Assembly: GCF_015477355.1 (NCBI RefSeq)
Contig: NZ_JADLRJ010000001.1
Span: 992,001 to 1,056,000 of the forward strand
Length of the DNA: 64,000 bases
From: Nocardia blacklockiae
GTDB lineage: Bacteria > Actinomycetota > Actinomycetes > Mycobacteriales > Mycobacteriaceae
Reading direction: 5' to 3'
The first letter of the stretch is position 1; the number at the start of each line of letters is the position of its first letter. Under the pieces are notes generated by a model, which saw only the letters and a program-made list of their open reading frames with translations, was not told the DNA's origin and ran no database searches. A program made the translations under genes and the position numbers. Shown piece by piece: positions 9,477 to 17,491 of the stretch.

Positions 9477-11087
9477 TCAGTGATCGGGGACGATCGCACC
9501 GGCGTGGTATCGGCTCGCGGCATTCCAGAGCAGGAAGCTGTCGATGCCGTCGGCGGCCGCCGCGTCGATCTGGGCGCGCACCTCGGCGTCGCCGTAGTTC
9601 ACGCCGAGGCTGAAGTCCTGCAGCCAGGGGATCACCTTGGCGCCGGTGCCCTCGGTCTGCGTGCGGAAGTCCCGCAGCGACCGCGCGACGATGTCGTAGG
9701 GCTGCGCGTTCGGGTTCGCCACCCCGTACTCCCCGGGACCCCAGTGCGACGGATACACCATCGGCGCAACGTAATCCACGTTCGCCGCCATCATCCGGAT
9801 GTCCTGCGCGATCTGGTCGGGCCGCGTGGCGGCGATCCCGAACACGGCCGCGCTCAGGCACGCCCCGGCGTCGCGCACGGGATCGCGGCTCTCCTTCAGG
9901 AACCGCGCGATCGAATCGGTCGGCGACACGGCGAGGCCCGGGAACCGCATACCCGACAGCGGGCCGTCGGGGCGGCGCACGTAGTCGTACATGACCCCGT
10001 CGAAGCCCAGCCGCGCGGCCTCGGTCGCGAGATCGATGTTGTAGCGGCGGATGTCGGGGTGGGCGAAGTTGGTGAAGGCGATGGCCCCGTAACCGCTCGA
10101 GTAGGGCCCGCCCGCCGCGTCCTGCACCACCCAGTCCTGGTGCCCGCTGCCCCACGCCCAGCCCGCGACGGCCGGATCGCGGAACGCCACGATCCGGCCC
10201 TCGACCCGTATTCCCATGTCGTGCAACGTTTTCAACGCCGCACGCGCGTCGTAGATGTTCGCGGCGGCCCCCGACTGCCGCGCGAGCGGCACCTCCGACG
10301 CGTAGCCGACGACGCCGTCCTCGTCCTTGATGTCGAGTTCGACGGTGTTGATCCGGCCCTCGCGCGCCAGTGCCAGCACGCCCGACCGCAGCCCCTCGTC
10401 GGCCCAGCCGTACGCGGTGACGTGGACCGCCTTGATCCGCGGTACCGACACCGTCGTGCCGATCGGCCGCGTCGTCGCATTGCCCGCGGCATCGACCGCG
10501 ACGACGCTCATCCCGGCCGGTGCGCGCGGCACCGTAAGCGCGAAGGACCCGTCGGAATCCGGTGTCGCAGAAGCTGTTCCGACCGTGACCCGGTCCGCGC
10601 CGACAGCCTTGCCTCGGACCGTCACGGCCTGCCGATAGGAAGGCACGGGCGGCAGCGGCGGCACCTCCAGGTCCGGCGGCACGGTGTCGACGGTGAACGT
10701 CCGCGAGACGCCCGGTCCGGTGCGCATCCAGCCGAACAGCCCGCCGGGCACGCTCTCGGCGGTGAAGGTGTGCGCGCCGTCGGCCAGACCGGCGGGCCGG
10801 TACCGCACGGTGGTCCCGGCGACCTCACCCGTCACCTGCTCGCCGTCCAGCGTCAGCCGCAGCGACCCCGGATCCTGGTCCCCGGCGTCGACCGACAGCT
10901 CCAGCGAACCCAGCGCATCCGCGCCGACCGGACCGGCCGGCAGACCGTTCATGATCAGGCCCGTCGGTTCCGCCCGCACCGCGCCGACCACCGAACCCAG
11001 CACCAGCAACACCGCGACGACCAGGACCGACAGCACCGCCACCCGTCGGCGATCCTGCCTCGGGACACGTTTCAGCAACGCACACAC
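9477..11087 (-). CDS. Secreted putative glycoside hydrolase (DUF4015 type)
   Basis: 536 aa with an N-terminal membrane anchor or signal (about residues 16-38), two beta-sandwich Ig-like regions (about 45-210) and a C-terminal TIM-barrel-like domain from about 215 (VHVTAYGWADEG; NTVELDIKDEDG; FDGVMYDYVRRPDG). This matches the DUF4015/GH-like family of extracellular predicted glycosidases. Substrate unknown. It is divergent from a polysaccharide deacetylase, which suggests a joint role in surface polysaccharide processing. Confidence 0.82.
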   Translation of the reverse strand: MCALLKRVPRQDRRRVAVLSVLVVAVLLVLGSVVGAVRAEPTGLIMNGLPAGPVGADALGSLELSVDAGDQDPGSLRLTLDGEQVTGEVAGTTVRYRPAGLADGAHTFTAESVPGGLFGWMRTGPGVSRTFTVDTVPPDLEVPPLPPVPSYRQAVTVRGKAVGADRVTVGTASATPDSDGSFALTVPRAPAGMSVVAVDAAGNATTRPIGTTVSVPRIKAVHVTAYGWADEGLRSGVLALAREGRINTVELDIKDEDGVVGYASEVPLARQSGAAANIYDARAALKTLHDMGIRVEGRIVAFRDPAVAGWAWGSGHQDWVVQDAAGGPYSSGYGAIAFTNFAHPDIRRYNIDLATEAARLGFDGVMYDYVRRPDGPLSGMRFPGLAVSPTDSIARFLKESRDPVRDAGACLSAAVFGIAATRPDQIAQDIRMMAANVDYVAPMVYPSHWGPGEYGVANPNAQPYDIVARSLRDFRTQTEGTGAKVIPWLQDFSLGVNYGDAEVRAQIDAAAADGIDSFLLWNAASRYHAGAIVPDH

Positions 11088-11191
11088 CAGCTTTCGTTAG
11101 ACGCCTCCCCAATATCCCTGCCGACGAGGCGGTTCGGCCCGGCTTTCCTACTCACGCACGAAAATCGTTGGCAGTACGTAACATTGACGTG

Positions 11192-12181
11192 ATGGTGAGG
11201 ATGTGTCGCGTCGTCCTGTCCGTCCTGGTCCTGCTGGCCGCGGCCGCCTGCACCGCGTCCCGTCCCGCGGCCCCCGCCGCCGCGCCGCCACCGCTACCAC
11301 CGGCGCCCGCCCCCGACCCGGCCGCCGTCGCGGCCGACGAACTGGGCGAGGTGCCGATCTTGATGTACCACCAGCTGAGCCCGGCCCCGGCCGGCGAGTA
11401 CGACCAGACGCCCGAGGAGTTCCGCGCCGAACTGGACCGGCTCTATCGCGAGGGCTACCGCCCGGTCACCGCCGCGCAGTACAGCGCGGGCGAGATCGAC
11501 CTCCCCGCGGGCACCCACCCGGTGGTGCTGACCTTCGACGACTCCACCGTCAGCCAGGTCGCCTTCGCGCCCGACGGCGCACCGGCCCCCGGCACGGTCG
11601 TCGGCATCCTCACCGAATTCACCGCGCAGCACCCGGATTTCCGCGCCACGGCGACGTTCTACGTGAACGACGACGCCTTCGGCAACGACCCCCGCGCCCT
11701 GCCCTGGCTCGCCGCCCACGGCTACGACCTCGGCGCGCACACCGCCACCCACGCGAATCTCGGCACCCTCGACGCCACCGGCGTCCAGCGCGAACTGGCG
11801 TCCAACCTGCGAACCATCCGCCGAGCCGTCCCGAACGCCCCGGTCCGCACCATGGCGCTGCCCCTCGGCATCTCCCCCGCCGACCCCGCCCTGGCCACCG
11901 CGGGCACCTGGGACGGCACCTCGTACACCTTCGACGCGGTCATGCTCGTCGGCTCCGAACCCGCACCCTCCCCCTACGGCCCGCTCGACCCCGCGGCAAT
12001 CCCCCGAATCCGTTCCGGCCGAGCCGAAGTCCCCTTCGACTCGGCCTACTGGCTCAACCGCCTCGCCGAACACCCCGAACGCCGCTACACCTCCGACGGC
12101 GACCCCCACCGAATCTCGTTCCCCGCGACGAGGTCGGGCGACCTGTCCCCCCGCTGGGCCGCCCGAGCACACCCATACTGA
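11192..12181 (+). CDS. Polysaccharide deacetylase family lipoprotein
   Basis: 329 aa from ATG 11192. A signal peptide ends at a lipobox-like AAAC, followed by a Pro/Ala-rich linker of about 35 residues that would span the wall. The catalytic NodB-like domain shows LTFDDS (metal-binding Asp pair) and GAHTATHANL (metal-binding His pair). Members remove N- or O-acetyl groups from cell-surface glycans. It stands divergently beside a predicted glycoside hydrolase. Confidence 0.85.
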   Translation: MVRMCRVVLSVLVLLAAAACTASRPAAPAAAPPPLPPAPAPDPAAVAADELGEVPILMYHQLSPAPAGEYDQTPEEFRAELDRLYREGYRPVTAAQYSAGEIDLPAGTHPVVLTFDDSTVSQVAFAPDGAPAPGTVVGILTEFTAQHPDFRATATFYVNDDAFGNDPRALPWLAAHGYDLGAHTATHANLGTLDATGVQRELASNLRTIRRAVPNAPVRTMALPLGISPADPALATAGTWDGTSYTFDAVMLVGSEPAPSPYGPLDPAAIPRIRSGRAEVPFDSAYWLNRLAEHPERRYTSDGDPHRISFPATRSGDLSPRWAARAHPY

Positions 12182-12231
12182 TCGCCGTCGAAAGCCGTTC
12201 AGAAAACAGCTCCCCGGCGCGCCGATCAGTA
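12176..12231. terminator. Possible tail-to-tail terminator dyad
   Basis: TACTGATCG (12176-12184) and CGATCAGTA (12223-12231) form a 9-bp dyad around 38 nt. Each arm contains the stop codon of one of the two convergent genes. The long loop makes terminator function uncertain. Confidence 0.3.
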
Positions 12232-13071
12232 CCCGTCGCCGTACAACACCCGTTCGGAGCGAGAGAAGGCGACAGCGTACTGCCGGAACCTGTTGCTGTC
12301 GAAGTCCGCCACACCCGCCTCCCGCAATTTCGACAGCTCGGCCCGAATCGACGATGCGACCGAATCCAATGCGCGCCAGGGAATATCGAGCTCGAGCAAC
12401 CCCAGCACCCGATGACCGAAGCCGAGCCGGGCCATCCGGTCGACGGTTTCCGGCACGCCGCACAGCGACGAATGCGCCAGGTACAGCACGCCCTCCGGAT
12501 CCAGCAGGTCCGCTGCGCGGTTCACGATGGTGTCGAACAGTTCCCGGCCGCGCGGGCCGCCGACCAGGGCCGTCCAGTCGGGACGCCGGGCAAGCGCCGG
12601 ATCGCCGGAGCCGTGCGGCAGATGCGGTGGATTCGACATGATCACCCGGTAGGTCCGGCCGGGCCGGAAGTCGGCCAGGTCGGCCGTCACACATTCCACC
12701 GCCGCCGGATCGAAACCGTTGCGTTCGGCATTGGCGCGCACTACGGCCGCGGCGGCGGGGTTCACGTCCAGGGCCGTCACCCGGTCGGCACCGGCGGCCA
12801 GCATCGCCAGCGTGTAAAGCCCGGAGCCGCAGCCGATATCCAGCGCCGCGGGCCCGCCCATCGGCATCGACTCGTTCCCGTCCAATGCCGCCAGGAGGCT
12901 CAATCCCCCGTCGGTCGGGAACAGCACGCCCGACGACCTCGGCACCGCGATCGTCAACGTCCGGCCCCGGAATCGCACCACGCCCTGGTCGACTCGCTCG
13001 TCCCAGAGACAACCCTCGCCGCCCACGGGCAGATCGCGCAGGACCGGCATCGTTTCCCTGCTCGCCGTCAC
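12226..13071 (-). CDS. NPP(H/Y)-type SAM methyltransferase, cluster gene
   Basis: 281 residues from GTG 13071, which overlaps the stop of the upstream ATP-grasp gene by GTGA and gives strong translational coupling. The SAM-binding motif DIGCGSG is followed by SNPPHLPHG, the NPPY-like catalytic motif of amino-group methyltransferases (HemK/PrmC, RsmC-like). Residues about 180-281 form an extra helical tail. In this cluster I infer N-methylation of a peptide or amino acid product; a housekeeping glutamine or RNA methyltransferase role is less likely given its operon. Confidence 0.8.
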   Translation of the reverse strand: MTASRETMPVLRDLPVGGEGCLWDERVDQGVVRFRGRTLTIAVPRSSGVLFPTDGGLSLLAALDGNESMPMGGPAALDIGCGSGLYTLAMLAAGADRVTALDVNPAAAAVVRANAERNGFDPAAVECVTADLADFRPGRTYRVIMSNPPHLPHGSGDPALARRPDWTALVGGPRGRELFDTIVNRAADLLDPEGVLYLAHSSLCGVPETVDRMARLGFGHRVLGLLELDIPWRALDSVASSIRAELSKLREAGVADFDSNRFRQYAVAFSRSERVLYGDGY

Positions 13072-14318
13072 GACAACCCGCCCACCGCTTCGGTGGCCGC
13101 GGCCATGACGAAGTGCAGGCCGCTCTCGACCTCGTCGATCACCGCGGTGAGTTCCTCGTGGTCGCGCCCGACCACGCAGTACTGGCCGGCCCGGGACCAC
13201 GAATCCTCGAACGACGGAACACGGTCGCCCGCGGCCACATCGAGCCGGCCGCCCAGCACGCCAGGGTGGGCCAGAAGCCGATCCATTCCGTGCACCTCCG
13301 CGATGACACCGGCCGGCGGATGGAAATAGCGGATCGCCGCCACTTGGTCGGCTGCGCTGCGCACCTGCGGCTCCTCACCCAGCAGTACTTGGACATAGGC
13401 GCGGTGCAGGTCGAACCGGTAGGTCTTGTCCACCAGGGCCGGGATGATGCCGGGAGCCCGCGCCGCGCACTCGATCAGCCGGGGCGTTTCGCCCTCGATG
13501 ATCCACTCGGAGTGGAACAGACCGTGCGCGGCGTCCAGACCACCGACCAAGGCGCGCGCGGCCTTCAGCGCTCGCGCGCGCTGCGCGGGCGACACCTCCG
13601 CCGGAACGACGAACATCATGATCGGGAACCGGCGGTCGCCCGCCGGGGTAACCAGGGTGGTCACGTTCTCCCAGACGACATTTCCGTCCTGCACCAGCGT
13701 CTCCACCGACACGTGCGGGCCGGCCACGAACTCCTCGACGAGGTAGTCCCAGTTCAGTGATCGCGACACCACTCCTCGCGGCTCCGTGGCCGCCGTGCAC
13801 GTCTGCCAGGCCTCGTCTATCTCGGTTCGGTCGTGGATGCCGACGACACCGACCGACTGACGGCGGCTTGTCGGCTTCAGGACCACCGGCCGCCCCTCGA
13901 AGAATGCCTCGACGTCGGCGGCGCACCGCACCGGCGCGAACCGCGGCTGATCGATGCCCGATACCGCCGCTTCCTGTCGCAGCGACAATTTGTTCGTGCA
14001 CGCCGAGACCGCACGCGCGCCCGGATGGCGCAAACCCATGGCAGCGGCGATCCGGCCCGCCGCGGTGACCGAATATTCCCAGCACGGAACGACGGCATCG
14101 AAGCCGACCTCCGCATGCCATGCCACGGCGAGATCGACCGCGTCGTCCGATTGTTGGTAGGCCGCGGTACGAACCTCGACAACATTCGGAGTGTCGTATG
14201 CGGCCGGATCGCGCCGGACGAACTCCGGCTCGTCGAGCACATAGGCGACATGGCCGTCCCAATTCCGGAATACCTCCGCGTATCCGGGATGGAACCCGAT
14301 CAACAAGACCTTCTTCAC
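13068..14318 (-). CDS. ATP-grasp carboxylate-amine ligase 1
   Basis: 416 aa from GTG 14318, preceded by AAGGTGGG and lying 10 bases after the MFS stop. The central ATP-grasp fold is seen in VVLKPTSRRQSVGVVGI (nucleotide-binding lysine strand) and LIECAARAPG (metal-binding Glu loop). Such enzymes activate a carboxylate as acyl phosphate and join it to an amine, often making peptide bonds in small natural products. It is translationally coupled to the methyltransferase. A paralogue sits two genes upstream. Confidence 0.85.
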   Translation of the reverse strand: MKKVLLIGFHPGYAEVFRNWDGHVAYVLDEPEFVRRDPAAYDTPNVVEVRTAAYQQSDDAVDLAVAWHAEVGFDAVVPCWEYSVTAAGRIAAAMGLRHPGARAVSACTNKLSLRQEAAVSGIDQPRFAPVRCAADVEAFFEGRPVVLKPTSRRQSVGVVGIHDRTEIDEAWQTCTAATEPRGVVSRSLNWDYLVEEFVAGPHVSVETLVQDGNVVWENVTTLVTPAGDRRFPIMMFVVPAEVSPAQRARALKAARALVGGLDAAHGLFHSEWIIEGETPRLIECAARAPGIIPALVDKTYRFDLHRAYVQVLLGEEPQVRSAADQVAAIRYFHPPAGVIAEVHGMDRLLAHPGVLGGRLDVAAGDRVPSFEDSWSRAGQYCVVGRDHEELTAVIDEVESGLHFVMAAATEAVGGLS

Positions 14319-14328
14319 TTTCCCACCT

Positions 14329-15585
14329 TCATTCGGAGCGGCCCGACGGCGCGACGGCGCCGGATATTCCATGAGTCAGTTGCCGGACAGCGGGGCTGAG
14401 CAGCGGCAGCAGCGCGACCGTCAGCCAGATCGCCCCGGCGCCTGTCGCGACGGCAGAGAACCCGCAGGCGAGAGCCAATGGCGCGGCTGCCAATTGACCG
14501 ATCGGCACGCCCGCGAACGAGGCCAGATCGTCGTACGACGACACCCGCGAAATCAGCTCGCGGGGGACGTGCTCCTGCAACGACGTTTCCCATGCCGGCC
14601 CGAAGATCCCGGATCCGACACCCGCCACGAATGCCGCGCCGGCGACCACGCCGAACTGCGGGAACAGGCCGAGCGCCAGCAGCGGCGCCGCGCCCAGGAC
14701 CGTGCTGATCTGCCCCACCGCCAGCAGACGGCGCGGGGCCGCCCGGTACATGGCCGCGCTGCTCACGATCACCCCGACCGCCCGTGCGCCCAGCACCACG
14801 CCCCAGCCGGCGGCGCCGAAGGTGCGATCGGCGATCATCGGGCCGAGCACGTTCCAGACGCCGACGAAAAGCAGATTGGTAACACCCGCACCGAGTACCA
14901 CCGTCCACGCCCAGGTGGTCGCGCGGAACTCGCCCCAGCCCTCGACGATCTCGGCACTCAGGCGCCTGCCGCCCGCTATCGGTCGAGGGAGGCTCAGCGA
15001 CGCCATACACACGGCCGCGATTCCGTAGGTCAGCGCGTCGAAGGCGATGGCCCACCCGCCACCGATGCTCGCCGTCAGCACGCCCGCGAGCGCCGGCCCG
15101 CACACCTTCGTCGAGTTCCGCCAGAACACCAGCAACGAGTTGGCTCTGCGCAACATGCTCGTGTCCAGCAGTTGCGGCACGATCCCGCGCGTCGCGGGCC
15201 CGGCGAATGCCACCAGCGCGCCGTTGGCGAAGCTCAGTGCCATGATCGCGACGAGATCGTATCGGCCGGTGAGCAGCAGCAGCGCCACCACGCCCTGAGT
15301 CAGCCCGGCGCCCGCATTCGACCAGAGCAGAATCGCCGCTCGGGAGAACCGGTCCGCGAACGCGCCGCCGAGAAGTATCAGAACCAGTTGCGGCACGGTT
15401 CGGCAGGTGAGTACCAGACCGAGGTCGACCGCGCTGTGCGAGGACTGCAGTATCGCGAACGAGAGGGCGACCGGACTCATCGCGCTGCCGAGCAGCGAGA
15501 TCGATGTTCCAGCGAAGTATCGGCGGAAGTCCTTCACCCGCAGCGGGTTCGGGGCGGCGGAACCCGCGCGTGCACCGGCAGACAT
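14329..15585 (-). CDS. MFS transporter, probable product exporter
   Basis: 418 aa with about 12 hydrophobic segments and the loop motif GGAFADRFSRAAIL after the second helix, typical of the major facilitator superfamily (enterobactin exporter EntS/MFS_3-like). It lies between two ATP-grasp genes in one leftward operon (23-base gap upstream, 10-base gap downstream), so it most likely exports the cluster product or gives self-resistance. Confidence 0.85.
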   Translation of the reverse strand: MSAGARAGSAAPNPLRVKDFRRYFAGTSISLLGSAMSPVALSFAILQSSHSAVDLGLVLTCRTVPQLVLILLGGAFADRFSRAAILLWSNAGAGLTQGVVALLLLTGRYDLVAIMALSFANGALVAFAGPATRGIVPQLLDTSMLRRANSLLVFWRNSTKVCGPALAGVLTASIGGGWAIAFDALTYGIAAVCMASLSLPRPIAGGRRLSAEIVEGWGEFRATTWAWTVVLGAGVTNLLFVGVWNVLGPMIADRTFGAAGWGVVLGARAVGVIVSSAAMYRAAPRRLLAVGQISTVLGAAPLLALGLFPQFGVVAGAAFVAGVGSGIFGPAWETSLQEHVPRELISRVSSYDDLASFAGVPIGQLAAAPLALACGFSAVATGAGAIWLTVALLPLLSPAVRQLTHGISGAVAPSGRSE

Positions 15586-15608
15586 GAGCTATCGACCCGA
15601 CATCTCGA

Positions 15609-16838
15609 TCAGCACGGCTCCACCTCCACAGCCACCTGCGACAGCAGTTCGTCGGCGCGCCGGTTCGCGGCGTGCGCGTCCGCGCCGGCCACGATGAAGT
15701 AGCCGACTCGCGCATAGTTGGACGTCGGCGGCGGCAGCACGGTTCCCGGTGGCCTGGTGTGCACCACCGCGCGCACGTCACCGCCCACCGCCGGCATGCC
15801 GTGCACCGCGACGAGCCGGCCGCCGCGGGGCGGCAGCAGCAGCCGGGACGCCGCGGCCTCCCGACGGCCCGGCGGGGAAGCGTTCTCGATGCCGAGAGCG
15901 GTCCGAATTACCAACTCGCCCAAGTCGATACCCGTCGCCAGCCGCGCGAGCACGCCGATCGTGCTCGCGCCCGGACGGGCCGCCACCTCGACGACGAAGC
16001 ACGTCCCGCTCCCGTCCACGATGAGTTCCGTGTGCGATACCGCGTTGCGGATGCCGACCGCGCGGATCGCCGCGGTCGCCTCGGCCAGCAGGCGCCGTTC
16101 CCGTGCCGGGTCCACCGGCGCCGGCGCACAGTGCCCGGTCTCCACCCGGAAAGCTCCTGTGGTCGTGGTCTTCTCGGTGATGCAGAGGTGCCGTGTCACA
16201 CCGTCGCGCGTGACCGACTCGACGCTGTACTCGGTGCCGTCGACGCAGTCCTGCACGAGCACCCGGTTGTCGAGCGGGAATCCGTAGGGCGAGAGCGCAT
16301 CGACCGGCGTGCCGTCCGGCTCCGGGCAGAGTTCGGCCGCCGTGCGCAGCACCTGTACCCCGACGGACCCCGCTCGCTCCGCGGGCTTGACGACGACCGG
16401 GAAACGCAGTGTCCCACCGAGGAGGGCCGGCAGCTCCCCCGCGGTGCACACGGCTCGAGTCGCCGGCGCGGACACACCGCACGCCGCGAAGCGCTCCGAC
16501 ATGGTCACCTTGTTTCGCGCCGCGTCCGGATGCGACGGATCGTTCCCGGGCAGCGACAACGCCGCACAAAGCCGATTCAGGAATGGCACGAGATATTCCT
16601 TGAAGGTCGCCGCGCCGTCGACCCGATACTCCCTCGCCGCCTGCGAGATTCGGGCGAGTGCCGCCGTCCGGTCGGCGAAGTCGACACCGATCGCGACTAC
16701 GCCCGGAGCGTCGACACACTCCGGCGCACGAAAACCGGTGTGACACACGACGAGCACGTTGCCGAAATCCCGAACGGCCGTGCGGACGGCATTCTCGCTG
16801 TCGCTTCCCGTCGGATCCAGAATCATAAGCCGCGCCAC
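15609..16838 (-). CDS. ATP-grasp carboxylate-amine ligase 2
   Basis: 409 aa. GTG 16838 is chosen because GGGAGG lies about 10 bases before it. ATP-grasp landmarks are FPVVVKPAERAGSVGVQVL and FVVEVAARPGAS. It belongs to the same broad family as the ligase at 13068-14318 but is clearly diverged, so the two probably act on different partners or in sequence. It is the first gene of the leftward operon and is divergent from the eight-codon peptide gene and P450. Confidence 0.85.
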   Translation of the reverse strand: MARLMILDPTGSDSENAVRTAVRDFGNVLVVCHTGFRAPECVDAPGVVAIGVDFADRTAALARISQAAREYRVDGAATFKEYLVPFLNRLCAALSLPGNDPSHPDAARNKVTMSERFAACGVSAPATRAVCTAGELPALLGGTLRFPVVVKPAERAGSVGVQVLRTAAELCPEPDGTPVDALSPYGFPLDNRVLVQDCVDGTEYSVESVTRDGVTRHLCITEKTTTTGAFRVETGHCAPAPVDPARERRLLAEATAAIRAVGIRNAVSHTELIVDGSGTCFVVEVAARPGASTIGVLARLATGIDLGELVIRTALGIENASPPGRREAAASRLLLPPRGGRLVAVHGMPAVGGDVRAVVHTRPPGTVLPPPTSNYARVGYFIVAGADAHAANRRADELLSQVAVEVEPC

Positions 16839-17226
16839 GTCGCCCCGCCCTCCCACCCGTTCTTTCGGACCGAGCGTAGGACCACGAGCCCCAGGCAAGC
16901 AATTTCCGGAAACTTGCGTAAACCTCCCCGCACCGCATTCCCGGAGCTGACACCGACGACCGCCGCCGGTCACACCGTCCGGTCCGGACGTCACTCCCGC
17001 AGCGGCCCGTGACCAGCGGCCAACTCGGTAGCTAACACACAGGAACACTTCGGACGAGTCCGCTCATCTGTATCGATCCACCGGACGGCGCGACCGTCGG
17101 CAACATCGGCAAAGCACCGAAAAACCTTGCCTCGACCGCGTTTTCGAACACCGCGCATGGCGACCCGGCAAACCCTTGTGTTCACTACGTACAGCGGAGA
17201 TCCGAATTATCGAGAACAGGTTGTTC
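16839..17226. other. Divergent intergenic region of the peptide/P450 cluster
   Basis: About 390 bases without a convincing gene, lower in G+C than the flanks. It must carry the promoters for the leftward ligase operon and the rightward peptide-P450 operon. A short dyad GAACA-GGT-TGTTC at 17214-17226 touches the next ATG and could be an operator. No clear -35/-10 pair stands out. Confidence 0.4.
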
Positions 17227-17391
17227 ATGAGCCGTCTCACGGACCTTGTCCACTGCTGGGGCCTTCGTCCGCAACTCCCATTCGACCATTCGTGGGTATT
17301 CCGACGGGGCCGCATCGAAGAATCCGAAATCACCCTCCGGGACGACGTTTCGGAGGATATGCCACAACCCCGGGAAGGAGGTGCGCGATGA
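17227..17391 (+). CDS. Possible 54-aa leader ORF overlapping the octapeptide start
   Basis: ATG 17227 opens a 54-codon frame whose TGA (17389-17391) overlaps the ATG of the octapeptide as ATGA, a classic coupling arrangement. The product is charged with one Cys and two Trp and matches nothing I know. Third-position G+C is only moderate and the ribosome site is weak, so it may be a spurious frame or a regulatory leader. A longer GTG-start version from 17176 is possible. Confidence 0.35.
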   Translation: MSRLTDLVHCWGLRPQLPFDHSWVFRRGRIEESEITLRDDVSEDMPQPREGGAR

Positions 17392-17414
17392 GCTACGACC
17401 ACGTCGCCGTCTAG
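17388..17414 (+). CDS. Eight-codon peptide gene (MSYDHVAV), candidate biarylitide-like RiPP precursor
   Basis: ATG AGC TAC GAC CAC GTC GCC GTC TAG, directly preceded by GGAAGGAGG at optimal spacing, the best Shine-Dalgarno in this region. Residues 1-5 fit the M-x-Y-x-H pattern of biarylitide precursors (for example MRYYH), minimal leaderless RiPP precursors whose partner P450 links the Tyr and His side chains. Here a Val-Ala-Val tail follows. A 14-bp hairpin and then a P450 gene lie just downstream. The same codons also end a longer open frame from 17127, so a leader-bearing precursor is not excluded. A regulatory upstream ORF is the main alternative. Confidence 0.65.
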   Translation: MSYDHVAV

Positions 17415-17422
17415 AACACGAG

Positions 17423-17456
17423 CCGGTCGGGCCGAGCATCGCCTCGGCCCGACCGG
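17423..17456 (+). terminator. Perfect 14-bp hairpin between peptide gene and P450
   Basis: CCGGTCGGGCCGAG (17423-17436) pairs with CTCGGCCCGACCGG (17443-17456) around a 6-nt loop, with no U-tract. It starts 8 bases after the octapeptide stop and ends 35 bases before the P450 start. A partial terminator here would yield more peptide than enzyme transcript; attenuation coupled to translation is also possible. Confidence 0.75.
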
Positions 17457-17491
17457 CGTGCGCATTGTCTGCTACCGCCCAGGAGTCCTCG

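Noticed and set aside
17127-17387. Longer precursor (95 aa) ending in MSYDHVAV
   Set aside because: The frame has poor coding character and no ribosome site at its ATGs, while a strong site directly precedes the internal ATG. Kept only as an alternative.
17246-17491. N-terminal extension of the P450 to 470 aa
   Set aside because: It would translate the octapeptide gene and hairpin in another frame, lacks a ribosome site, and P450 homology begins after GTG 17492, which has AGGAG upstream.
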